Assembly (NCBI GenBank): GCA_012728365.1
Contig: JAAYFE010000197.1
Coordinates: 1 to 39,729, forward strand
Direction: 5' to 3'
DNA length: 39,729 nt
Source of the DNA: Tissierellia bacterium
Lineage (GTDB): Bacteria > Bacillota > Clostridia > Tissierellales > Tepidimicrobiaceae
In this document: positions 8,483 to 15,593 of the stretch, piece by piece
How the letters are laid out: every line of letters starts with the position of its first letter
Numbering within the stretch: the stretch's first letter is position 1
Position numbers and translations under genes: made by a program
Notes under the pieces: model-generated
Database searches by the model: none
What the model saw: the letters and a program-made list of their open reading frames with translations, nothing else
Told to the model about the DNA's origin: nothing

Positions 8483-8511
8483 ATAATAACAGAATGGTTT
8501 AATATTTGCAA
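8483..8511 (-). promoter_or_regulatory. Sigma-A type promoter of the kor operon
   Basis: On the minus strand TTGCAA (8506-8511), a 17-base spacer and TATTAT (8483-8488) preceded by TGT form a good housekeeping promoter with an extended -10. It is about 40 bases before the korD TTG. Confidence 0.75.
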
Positions 8512-8544
8512 GATAAATTTCATATTTTTTACATGATTTGCAAG
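8504..8544 (-). repeat. Direct repeat over the kor promoter (possible operator)
   Basis: The 9-mer CTTGCAAAT occurs twice in the same orientation, at 8504-8512 and 8536-8544, exactly 32 bases apart, close to three helical turns. The proximal copy contains the -35 hexamer. A regulator bound to both would affect polymerase access. The protein is unknown; the RpiR-type regulator at the operon end is a candidate. Confidence 0.45.
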
Positions 8545-8561
8545 TTTTGTTTCAAAATAAA

Positions 8562-8586
8562 AAAGCAAGCTGAAAAAGCTTGCTTT
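8562..8586 (-). terminator. Intrinsic terminator after the oadA-like gene
   Basis: Perfect 10-bp stem AAAGCAAGCT/AGCTTGCTTT with a 5-base loop, then TTTTATTTTG on the minus strand. The stem overlaps the stop codon of the carboxyltransferase gene and separates it from the kor operon. Confidence 0.9.
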
Positions 8587-9982
8587 ATACTGGATAAACC
8601 ATGTTTTCTTCATCTAACAATTGGGAATCTATTTTATATTTTTGTGCCTGTCTATGTTTAAAAAAATCCAAAGCAACATTTGGGAATAATGCATACGTCA
8701 ATACATCTTCATCCTGTTCAATATATTCACTTATTTCTTTTTCATATTTTTTAAGAACTGGCTCAAGCAAGTCGGCAGGTCTTCCTGTGTAAACTTCCTC
8801 ATCTCCGATGATTTTTTCTTTAATATCCTCTTTAATTGGAACAGTTGATTTTCCATAAAGGCCTCTCACATAATTTTTTACTTCCTTTGGTACCATCTTA
8901 TATCTTTCACCAGACAGTACATTTAATACAGCCTGAGTACCTACCATTTGACTCATTGGAGTAACTAAAGGTGGATAACCTAAGTCCTTCCTCACCTTTG
9001 GAACTTCTTCCAACACCTCATCAAACCTATCTAAAGCTCCTTGGCTTTCTAGCTGTGAAACTAAATTAGAAAGCATGCCTCCAGGTACCTGATATTTTAG
9101 AGTTCTAACATCCACATTTAATACCTTATTATTTAGCAATCCTTCTTTCTCGTATTTTTCCCTTAAATCTTTAAAGTATTCTGTTATCTCAAGTAATAGA
9201 TTCATATCAATATCTGGGTAGTATTTTGTTCCTTGCAAAGAAGCAATCATTGGTTCTGTTGCAGGTTGGCTAGTCCCATTGCCTAAAGGCGACATGGCAG
9301 TGTCAATTATATCAACACCAGCTTCAATAGCCTTCATATAGGTTTGATTTGCAATTCCACTTGTAAAATGGGAATGTATTTCCAAAGGTACACTTATATT
9401 TTTCTTCAACTCTCTCACAAGTTCTTCTGCAACATAAGGCAATAGAATGCCTGACATATCTTTTATACATATTGAATCTGCACCCATTTTTTCCATTTCT
9501 ATAGCTAGATTTACGTAATATTCTATATTATGAACTGGGCTTGTTGTATATGAAATTGCTACTTGAGCATGCCCTCCATATTTTTTAGTAGCTTCAATAG
9601 ATTTTTTTAAATTCCTAGTATCATTTAAAGCATCGAATATTCTTATAATATCAATACCGTTTTCAATTGATTTCTTTACAAATTCTTCTACCACATCATC
9701 AGGATAATTTTTATAGCCCAGTAGATTTTGTCCTCTTAAAAGCATCTGTAATTTTGTATTTTTAAATGCTTTTCTTAGGGCTCTAAGCCTATCCCATGGA
9801 TCTTCTTTCAAAAATCGTAAACATGCATCGAATGTAGCACCACCCCACACTTCTAAAGCATGAAAACCTACCTTGTCCATTTTTTCCGCTATAGGCAACA
9901 TTTCCTCTGTTTTCATCCTTGTTGCAATTAAGGATTGATGTGCATCTCTAAATATTGTTTCAGTGATTTTAATAGCTGACAA
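8585..9982 (-). CDS. oadA: Oxaloacetate decarboxylase alpha / pyruvate carboxylase B-like carboxyltransferase, no biotin domain
   Basis: A 465-residue carboxyltransferase of the OadA/PycB family. The DRE-TIM barrel (about 1-290) shows TIFRDAHQSL, LRGQNLLGY, CIKDMSGIL (lysine carbamylated in homologues), the metal-binding HSHFTSG, and MSPLGNGTSQPATE. The conserved PYC/OADA domain follows (about 300-450). The biotinyl domain with its MKM motif, usual in proteins of about 590 residues, is absent, so a separate biotin carrier protein must serve it; none is in the window. The TTG start follows the methyltransferase stop by 2 bases after GGAGGG. The reaction is either oxaloacetate decarboxylation or pyruvate carboxylation and cannot be settled here. 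Confidence 0.92.
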   Translation of the reverse strand: MSAIKITETIFRDAHQSLIATRMKTEEMLPIAEKMDKVGFHALEVWGGATFDACLRFLKEDPWDRLRALRKAFKNTKLQMLLRGQNLLGYKNYPDDVVEEFVKKSIENGIDIIRIFDALNDTRNLKKSIEATKKYGGHAQVAISYTTSPVHNIEYYVNLAIEMEKMGADSICIKDMSGILLPYVAEELVRELKKNISVPLEIHSHFTSGIANQTYMKAIEAGVDIIDTAMSPLGNGTSQPATEPMIASLQGTKYYPDIDMNLLLEITEYFKDLREKYEKEGLLNNKVLNVDVRTLKYQVPGGMLSNLVSQLESQGALDRFDEVLEEVPKVRKDLGYPPLVTPMSQMVGTQAVLNVLSGERYKMVPKEVKNYVRGLYGKSTVPIKEDIKEKIIGDEEVYTGRPADLLEPVLKKYEKEISEYIEQDEDVLTYALFPNVALDFFKHRQAQKYKIDSQLLDEENMVYPV

Positions 9983-9984
9983 TA

Positions 9985-10566
9985 TTACACCCTCCTATCT
10001 TTTTTCTCTAGTCCATAGAGAATTGGTGGATTATTTATTTGATTAATGAAATTAAATTCTAAAACATTGTATTCTTTTTGGTCCAGATTTTTAAAGTAAT
10101 CTCTTACAGCAATCCATTCTTCCATACCACCTTCATGGCCAGTATAACATGTAACTAACATTAACCCATTGTTTTTTAATAAAGGCAGTACTTTTTTTAT
10201 GCTACCCAATGTAGAAGAAGCTTCTGTTTTTATTTCTTTATCACCTCTTGGAAGGTATCCTAAATTATATATTACAAAATCTAATTTCTGTGATATGTAC
10301 TTATCTATAAATTCATGGCTATCATTAATTAATATTACTCTATCTTCAAGTCCTTGTTTTTCTAATTTTTCTTTAGTTATTTCAATAGCAATTGATTGAA
10401 CATCAAATCCATAAACCTTTCCTTCTTTGCCTACTAAATGGGCAAGCAGGAGTGTATCATTGCCATTTCCAATTGTACAATCTAAGGCAATATAGCCTGC
10501 TTTTACATATTCTTTCATTATTTTTTTGCCTATTTCAATTGCATTTATAAAATTTTTATAACCCAT
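9985..10566 (-). CDS. Class I SAM-dependent methyltransferase (YtqB-like, putative rRNA methylase)
   Basis: About 193 residues with a Rossmann methyltransferase core. AlaLeuAsp-CTIGNGNDTLLLA forms the SAM-binding loop, followed by VYGFDVQSIAIE, then YNLGYLPRGDKEI, the catalytic-type motif seen in the YtqB family, and LVTCYTGHEGG. It is annotated in many Firmicutes as an rRNA methyltransferase; the substrate is not demonstrated here. The ATG at 10566 is chosen because AGGTGA lies 5 bases upstream; the longer GTG start at 10575 lies inside that ribosome binding site. It sits between rluB and the oadA-like gene and is probably co-transcribed with both. Confidence 0.88.
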   Translation of the reverse strand: MGYKNFINAIEIGKKIMKEYVKAGYIALDCTIGNGNDTLLLAHLVGKEGKVYGFDVQSIAIEITKEKLEKQGLEDRVILINDSHEFIDKYISQKLDFVIYNLGYLPRGDKEIKTEASSTLGSIKKVLPLLKNNGLMLVTCYTGHEGGMEEWIAVRDYFKNLDQKEYNVLEFNFINQINNPPILYGLEKKDRRV

Positions 10567-10613
10567 TTTTATCACCTGACTAACATTATTATATCATTAA
10601 GTTATAAATATTG

Positions 10614-11321
10614 TTAAATTATTTTCAAATATTCAATTTCCTCTTTATTTAAGTATCTCCATTCTCCTTCTTTAATTCCGTCTAATTTAATTTTGCCAAT
10701 AGAGACCCTTTTTAGTTTTATTACAGGATGTCCAACATATTCGCACATCTTTCTTATTTGCCTATTTCTACCTTCATATATGGATATTTCTAACACTGCA
10801 TTTTGGCCATGCTTTTTTAATAGCTTAACCCGAGCTTTACTGGTTTTTTTACCATCAATGATTACACCATTTTTTAATTTTTCTATTGTATCTGAATCTG
10901 GTTGCCCTTTAACTAAAGCTATATACCTTTTCCAGATTTTATATTTTGGATGGGTTAATTTATATGCTATATTTCCATCATTAGTCATGATTAATAGTCC
11001 TGAGGTATCTTTATCAAGCCTACCAACAGGAAAAAGCCGTTCTTTTACGCCTTTTATTAAGTCTAAAACTAACTTATCATTATGTGGATCTTTAAGACTA
11101 GTAACATACCCTTCTGGTTTATTTAATAAAATATAGACTTTCTTTTCTTCTAGCTTAATTACATCTCCATCTACTGTTACTAAATCTTTGCTGGGATTAA
11201 CTTTTGTACCAAGCTCTCTCACTATTTTACCATTTACCTTTACTCTGCCTTGTAAAATTAAATCTTCAGCCTTTCTTCTAGAGGTCACCCCAGCATTAGC
11301 AATATATTTTTGTAGCCTCAT
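10614..11321 (-). CDS. rluB: Pseudouridine synthase, RluB/RsuA family
   Basis: A 235-residue rRNA pseudouridine synthase. An N-terminal S4 RNA-binding domain (about 1-60; MRLQKYIANAGVTSRRKAE) is followed by the catalytic domain with GRLDKDTSGLLIMTNDG (catalytic Asp) and the C-terminal EGRNRQIRKM motif. It acts on 23S (RluB) or 16S (RsuA) rRNA; the neighbouring scpAB and dacB genes match the B. subtilis rluB (ypuL) locus, which favours RluB. The ATG follows GGGAGG. It is the first gene of a rluB-methyltransferase-oadA group, 35 bases after dacB. Confidence 0.94.
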   Translation of the reverse strand: MRLQKYIANAGVTSRRKAEDLILQGRVKVNGKIVRELGTKVNPSKDLVTVDGDVIKLEEKKVYILLNKPEGYVTSLKDPHNDKLVLDLIKGVKERLFPVGRLDKDTSGLLIMTNDGNIAYKLTHPKYKIWKRYIALVKGQPDSDTIEKLKNGVIIDGKKTSKARVKLLKKHGQNAVLEISIYEGRNRQIRKMCEYVGHPVIKLKRVSIGKIKLDGIKEGEWRYLNKEEIEYLKII

Positions 11322-11356
11322 GATAACCTCCCATATCTTTGTAATACCCTAATAGG

Positions 11357-12454
11357 TTAAAATTTATCTTTTATTATTTCAATAATTTTCCTAAACATAT
11401 TTAATTCCTTAATATCTTTATCTGCCACAATATTTCCTTTATGAATCAATTTACCATCTAAATAGATATTTACTTTTCCTAATATATCTCCCTTATTTAC
11501 AGGAGCAGTTGCATTATCCTTTACATTATAGTCCACTTTTATTTTCTCTAATTCTTCTTCTTTTAATGGATATATAAATGGCTCTTCTATTATAGCATTA
11601 ACTTCATCCTTATTTCCATAATTAACGGCTACTCTCTTTACAAACTGTCCCTTATCTAGGATAACATAAGACTTAAAATTATTAAAGCCATAATCCATTA
11701 GGGCATAACAATCTTTAAACCAATTATAATCATTAAGAACAACAGCAATAAGCTGCATGCCATTCCTTGTTGCACTTGTTACTAAACATCTACCAGCTTT
11801 TGTAGTATAGCCTGTCTTAACACCATCTCCACCTTCATATTCCCATAAAGTCTTATTTTTATTATAGAAAATATGGTTTTTTCCCCTATTTGCAATCCAT
11901 GACTTAGTCTTTGAAATTTCCTTAAATTTTTCCAATTCCATAGCATTACTTGTTATTAAGGCAAGGTCATAAGCTGTTGTATAATGATCATCATCATGGA
12001 GCCCATGGGGATTAGTAAAATTAGTATTATTTGCACCTATTTTTTTAGCCTTTTCATTCATCAATTTAACAAAGTTATCTATATCCCCCCCTATATGTTT
12101 TCCAATAGCAACTGCTGCATCATTTCCAGACCTTAACATTAAACCATATAATAAGTCCTCCAATGATATTATTTCACCTTCATATAAATATATACTAGAA
12201 CCTTCAATCCCTACTGAATCTCTGTCTACCTTAATTAAGTCTTTTAAATTTCCCTTTTCTAAAGCTATCAATGCTGTCATTATTTTTGTAGTACTTGCCA
12301 TAGGAAGCTTTGTGTAAGAATTATGTTCAAATAATACTCTATTTGATTCTGCCTCTATAAGTATAGCACTTTGAGCGTTGATTGAAGGAACAGCATAAAT
12401 AGTGCTATTAAAAACTACCATTAGTGCTAAAGCAGTAAATACAATTTTTTTCAT
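11357..12454 (-). CDS. dacB: D-alanyl-D-alanine carboxypeptidase (S11, DacB-like)
   Basis: A 365-residue penicillin-binding protein that trims the terminal D-alanine of peptidoglycan stem peptides outside the membrane. Residues 1-25 are a signal peptide (MKKIVFTALALMVVFNS). Catalytic motifs are S54-TTK57, S109-GN111 and K213-TG215, followed by the C-terminal PBP5-type beta domain. The start at 12454 has AGAGGTG 10 bases upstream; the longer reading frame up to 12547 invades ytfJ and lacks a signal peptide, so I reject it. The position scpB...dacB...rluB matches B. subtilis dacB, whose product works on spore cortex, so a sporulation role is likely. It is one of two S11 enzymes in the window. 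Confidence 0.93.
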   Translation of the reverse strand: MKKIVFTALALMVVFNSTIYAVPSINAQSAILIEAESNRVLFEHNSYTKLPMASTTKIMTALIALEKGNLKDLIKVDRDSVGIEGSSIYLYEGEIISLEDLLYGLMLRSGNDAAVAIGKHIGGDIDNFVKLMNEKAKKIGANNTNFTNPHGLHDDDHYTTAYDLALITSNAMELEKFKEISKTKSWIANRGKNHIFYNKNKTLWEYEGGDGVKTGYTTKAGRCLVTSATRNGMQLIAVVLNDYNWFKDCYALMDYGFNNFKSYVILDKGQFVKRVAVNYGNKDEVNAIIEEPFIYPLKEEELEKIKVDYNVKDNATAPVNKGDILGKVNIYLDGKLIHKGNIVADKDIKELNMFRKIIEIIKDKF

Positions 12455-12482
12455 AACTATACACCTCTTTAATAAAGTAATA

Positions 12483-12503
12483 GAAGCAGATGTTTTCTGC
12501 TTC
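12483..12503 (-). terminator. Hairpin terminator after ytfJ
   Basis: Perfect 8-bp stem GAAGCAGA/TCTGCTTC with a 5-base loop directly after the ytfJ stop. The downstream minus-strand sequence TATTACTTTATT is only moderately T-rich, so termination may be partial. Confidence 0.65.
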
Positions 12504-12506
12504 CTT

Positions 12507-12965
12507 TTATTGGGTGGTATTATTAGTATTTTCATTAGCAGCAGCATTCGTACTAGAGCCTTGATTGTTATTTTTGTTCTTATTCATTGCTTGTTGAATA
12601 GTATCAGATATCTTATTCATAAAATCAAACAAATTGCTTAAAGCAGTATTTCCTTCATCAACAGTCAGTAGTTTAATTTGATTGTTTCCAGCAACAATAA
12701 ATCCTACAGGTTGAACTGAAACTCCTGCACCACTTCCTCCTCCGAAAGGAAATTCCTTTGAACTTGTATTTTGATTATTATCATCTAAATTTCTATCAAA
12801 CTCAGTTCCGCCAGAAGCAAATCCAAAGGATATTTTAGATACAGGAATAATTACTAATCCATCTGGTGATTGAACTGGGTCACCAATTATAGTATTAACA
12901 TCAACCATCTCTTTTAAACTATTCATTGTAGTTTTCATTAAGCCTTCTATAGGATGATCTGTCAA
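12507..12965 (-). CDS. ytfJ: YtfJ/GerW family sporulation protein
   Basis: About 152 residues of the YtfJ (GerW) family, small proteins made in the forespore of Bacillus and needed for normal germination. The conserved N-terminus TDHPIEGLMKTTMNSLKEM, then VNTIIGDPVQSPDG, VSKISFGFASGG and GGGSGAGVSVQPVGF, is clear. The tail is Asn/Gln-rich and low complexity. I choose the TTG at 12965 because AAGGTGGTG lies 6 bases before it and the protein then begins like the Bacillus one (M-S-DHPIQG); the ATG at 12983 is the longest option. Its start overlaps the end of the DUF2953 gene by about 47 bases. Confidence 0.9.
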   Translation of the reverse strand: MTDHPIEGLMKTTMNSLKEMVDVNTIIGDPVQSPDGLVIIPVSKISFGFASGGTEFDRNLDDNNQNTSSKEFPFGGGSGAGVSVQPVGFIVAGNNQIKLLTVDEGNTALSNLFDFMNKISDTIQQAMNKNKNNNQGSSTNAAANENTNNTTQ

Positions 12966-13512
12966 TTTTTTCACCACCTTCATATAGTTTAATCCATATG
13001 TTAATAATATAAACCATTCTTACATTTATTATGCAATTAATTTGGCTACTAAATTCGTTTGTATTGTATAAAGGAAATAAATTTATATTTAGATCTTTAA
13101 TTTCTTTTTTGGACAAAAAATATCCTATAATTAGACTTTTAAACCACCATGTAAAACCATATAATATACTTAAATAATAGGAGTCTGAGAGTCCTATTTT
13201 AGTTTCCCATTTAAATTTCTTAACTCTTATCTTTCTTATTATATAATTTATTAGTTCTTTATACTCTGTAATTTTTTTTAATTCCTTTACTTTTCTTTCT
13301 TGTTTTATATCTTCATTTACTTTTTTATATTTATCCTTCTTTTTATTATCAAAAGGTTTAATTTCAGTTTTAAGTAAACCAAATAAATATGTAATAGATA
13401 CTCTTATACTGCTTTTCCCATTATCAAATAAAAAAAATATATTAAATTCCACTGGTATTAATAACAACATAATAATAGCTATGAATATTAAAATTAATAA
13501 CCATTTCATCAT
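12919..13512 (-). CDS. DUF2953 family membrane protein (YtfI-like)
   Basis: A 197-residue protein of the DUF2953 (YtfI) family. The N-terminus MMKWLLILIFIAIIMLLLIPVE is a membrane anchor or uncleaved signal; the LFLFD-type region and YLFGLLKTEIKP follow, then a Lys-rich linker (about 58-80). In Bacillus the homologue lies directly before ytfJ, as here, and the pair is linked to the forespore. The GGGGTGA before the ATG is a good ribosome binding site. A strong terminator lies just upstream, so this is the first gene of a ytfI-ytfJ unit. The function is unknown. Confidence 0.85.
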   Translation of the reverse strand: MMKWLLILIFIAIIMLLLIPVEFNIFFLFDNGKSSIRVSITYLFGLLKTEIKPFDNKKKDKYKKVNEDIKQERKVKELKKITEYKELINYIIRKIRVKKFKWETKIGLSDSYYLSILYGFTWWFKSLIIGYFLSKKEIKDLNINLFPLYNTNEFSSQINCIINVRMVYIINIWIKLYEGGEKIDRSSYRRLNENYNE

Positions 13513-13552
13513 TTCACCCCATTAAAAAAATATCTAGTATTAAATATTTCCA

Positions 13553-13589
13553 TAAAAAAAAGAATAATACAGTTTTAAGTATTATTCTT
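13553..13589 (-). terminator. Intrinsic terminator after scpB
   Basis: Perfect 11-bp stem AAGAATAATAC/GTATTATTCTT with an 8-base loop, followed on the minus strand by eight Ts. The stem includes the scpB stop codon. Confidence 0.92.
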
Positions 13590-14121
13590 CTGCATCTTCA
13601 ATTATGTAGTTTAATTCATCCAACCCTGGAAGGTCTTTTAAATCTTCAAGTCCAAAATACCTTAAAAATTCATCTGTAGTACCATAAATAATTGGTCTAC
13701 CAGTCCTTTCTAATCTTCCCATTTCCTTTATTAAATTCTTATTTATAAGGGTATTTATTGCTTTATCACACCTTACTCCTCTTATTGACTCAATTTCACT
13801 TTTGGTTATTGGTTGCCTATAGGCTATAATAGCTAAGGTTTCTAAAGCTGCATTAGAAAGGCCTTTATTTTCTTTTCTATCTGTTAATTTTGAAATCCAT
13901 TGATAATGCTCTGGTCTAGTACTTAATTGATATTTATCTTTAACCCGTATAATCCTTATACCTCTTCTGTTATATTCAAATTCGCTAATCATTTCATCTA
14001 ATAATTTTCTTACTTCTTTATTTTTCATCTCTAATATGTTTGCTATATCACTTATGGACAAAGGATCTCCCCATGTAAATAATAATGATTCAATAATTGC
14101 TTTTATTTCCCTGTCATCCAT
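13582..14121 (-). CDS. scpB: Segregation and condensation protein B
   Basis: About 179 residues. ScpB is the winged-helix (kite) subunit of the SMC-ScpAB condensin that organises and segregates the chromosome. The two tandem winged helices cover most of the protein; LAIIAYRQPITKSEIESIRG and GRPIIYGTTDEFLRYFGL are signature stretches. The ATG at 14121 has AAGGTGA 8 bases before it and overlaps the scpA stop by 8 bases; upstream in-frame GTG and ATG codons lie within the ribosome binding site. Confidence 0.94.
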   Translation of the reverse strand: MDDREIKAIIESLLFTWGDPLSISDIANILEMKNKEVRKLLDEMISEFEYNRRGIRIIRVKDKYQLSTRPEHYQWISKLTDRKENKGLSNAALETLAIIAYRQPITKSEIESIRGVRCDKAINTLINKNLIKEMGRLERTGRPIIYGTTDEFLRYFGLEDLKDLPGLDELNYIIEDAEE

Positions 14122-14875
14122 TAACCGCATCACCTTCTTCGTTTATTCTTTTAATGTATATTTCATCAAAATTCTTTTTTTGATAAATAGCAACGTACTT
14201 GCTTTTTACTAATTCAAGTAAAGATAAAAATATTGTAATTATTTCATTCTTACTAGCATCATTGTTAAATAATTCATAAAACTTAATTTTTTTATTCTTT
14301 TTTAATTTGTTCTTTATTTTTGTTGTACATTTTTCAATTGTATATTCTTCCCTTTCGATTTCAGCAAATGTCACTAGATTACCCCTATTTTTATTTTTTA
14401 ATATTAGTTTCTTAAATACTGTTACTAATTCATCTAAATTCATCTCCATTAAATCAGTATCGTCATCTATAAATACCGATAAATCTTCCCTGGGTTTATA
14501 ATATACCTTATTTTGAATTTCTTCATAATCACGTAATTTTTTTGAAGCGTATTTAAATTTTTTGTATTCAACCAAGCTTTTAACCAGTTCCATTCTAGGA
14601 TCTAATTCTTCAATTTCCATCTGCTTAGCATTGGCTTCTTTCTTAGGTTTAGGCAATAATAATTTAGATTTTATTTCTAATAGAGTAGCTGCCATAATAA
14701 GAAATTCGCTGGTTATTTCCAAATCCATTTCATCCATCTTAGCTAAATAATCCAAATACTGCTCCGTTATTTCATTAATTGGTATATCATAAATGTTTAT
14801 CTTTGCCTTGTCTATTAAATGCAATAGTAAATCCATTGGCCCTTCAAAGGTATCCAATTTAATTTTATATTCCAT
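14114..14875 (-). CDS. scpA: Segregation and condensation protein A
   Basis: A 253-residue kleisin subunit of the SMC condensin complex. The N-terminal YKIKLDTFEGPMDLLLHLI is diagnostic, followed by NEITEQYLDYL and ITSEFLIMAATLLEIKSKLLLP. The middle is charged and linker-like (about 90-150); the C-terminal winged helix binds the SMC head. The ATG follows AAGGGGATAAGT. It is coupled to scpB downstream and follows an M50 protease gene by 10 bases. Confidence 0.95.
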   Translation of the reverse strand: MEYKIKLDTFEGPMDLLLHLIDKAKINIYDIPINEITEQYLDYLAKMDEMDLEITSEFLIMAATLLEIKSKLLLPKPKKEANAKQMEIEELDPRMELVKSLVEYKKFKYASKKLRDYEEIQNKVYYKPREDLSVFIDDDTDLMEMNLDELVTVFKKLILKNKNRGNLVTFAEIEREEYTIEKCTTKIKNKLKKNKKIKFYELFNNDASKNEIITIFLSLLELVKSKYVAIYQKKNFDEIYIKRINEEGDAVNG

Positions 14876-14885
14876 ACTTATCCCC

Positions 14886-15482
14886 TTATCTTAAGATAAT
14901 ATTAATAAGTAAATTTAACATTAATTCTATTAAAGGCCTTAGAATCTCATCAACTAAATTAGTTGCAATAAAAATAATAAGTATTACATATAGATATCTT
15001 TCATACTTATAAAACTTATATTCATATTTTACTGGTAATAAACTTGCCAATATCTTTGAACCATCTAGTGGGGGAAAAGGCAGCATATTAAAGACACCCA
15101 ACATTAAATTGTACCATAAGGCAATTATCATCATTTGAATAATAATATAGTTATTTATATTACCAGTAGATAATAGTAGGCTAATCATAATAGCAAGAAT
15201 AAAATTAGAAATAGGTCCAGCTAAGGAAACAATTATTGTGTCCCTTTTTCTACTCTTAAAATTAATTGGATTTATAGGCACAGGTTTTGCCCAACCAAAT
15301 TTAAATATAAGTAAAAATATAAATCCAATAATATCAATGTGTTTTAAATGATTTAAAGTCAATCGCCCTGAATTTTTAGCAGTACCATCTCCTAAAACAT
15401 AAGCAGCAAGACCATGAGAAAATTCATGAACAACTATGGCCAGCAACAAGCCTGGTAAACTAATAATATAATCTAATCCCAT
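14886..15482 (-). CDS. Site-2 protease family (M50) membrane metalloprotease
   Basis: A 198-residue multi-pass membrane protein. The zinc motif HEFSH is at residues 19-23 and the second zinc ligand lies in NMLPFPPLDGSKI. Four to five transmembrane segments are seen. It belongs to the short YwhC-like M50 group without a PDZ domain; members are found before scpA in many Firmicutes. The substrate is unknown. The ATG follows AAAGGAAT. A hairpin precedes the gene. Confidence 0.9.
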   Translation of the reverse strand: MGLDYIISLPGLLLAIVVHEFSHGLAAYVLGDGTAKNSGRLTLNHLKHIDIIGFIFLLIFKFGWAKPVPINPINFKSRKRDTIIVSLAGPISNFILAIMISLLLSTGNINNYIIIQMMIIALWYNLMLGVFNMLPFPPLDGSKILASLLPVKYEYKFYKYERYLYVILIIFIATNLVDEILRPLIELMLNLLINIILR

Positions 15483-15506
15483 AGTAGTATTCCTTTCTAA
15501 TTAGAT

Positions 15507-15530
15507 AACCTCGACAACTACGTCGAGGTT
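15507..15530 (-). terminator. Hairpin after dacF (likely terminator)
   Basis: Perfect 9-bp GC-containing stem AACCTCGAC/GTCGAGGTT with a 6-base loop. The minus-strand flank ATCTAATT is weakly T-rich, while the plus-strand flank TTTTGTCTATCT is better. It is the only hairpin between dacF and the M50 gene. Confidence 0.6.
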
Positions 15531-15593
15531 TTGTCTATCTAATATTTTATATCTTTTCTTTATAAAATACAAATCATTCTTCAATTAAATGAA

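Noticed and set aside
12455..12547. N-terminal extension of DacB (MLLLMKILIIPPNK...)
   Set aside because: It overlaps ytfJ and the hairpin, and removes the signal peptide from the N-terminus; the ATG at 12454 has a better ribosome binding site.
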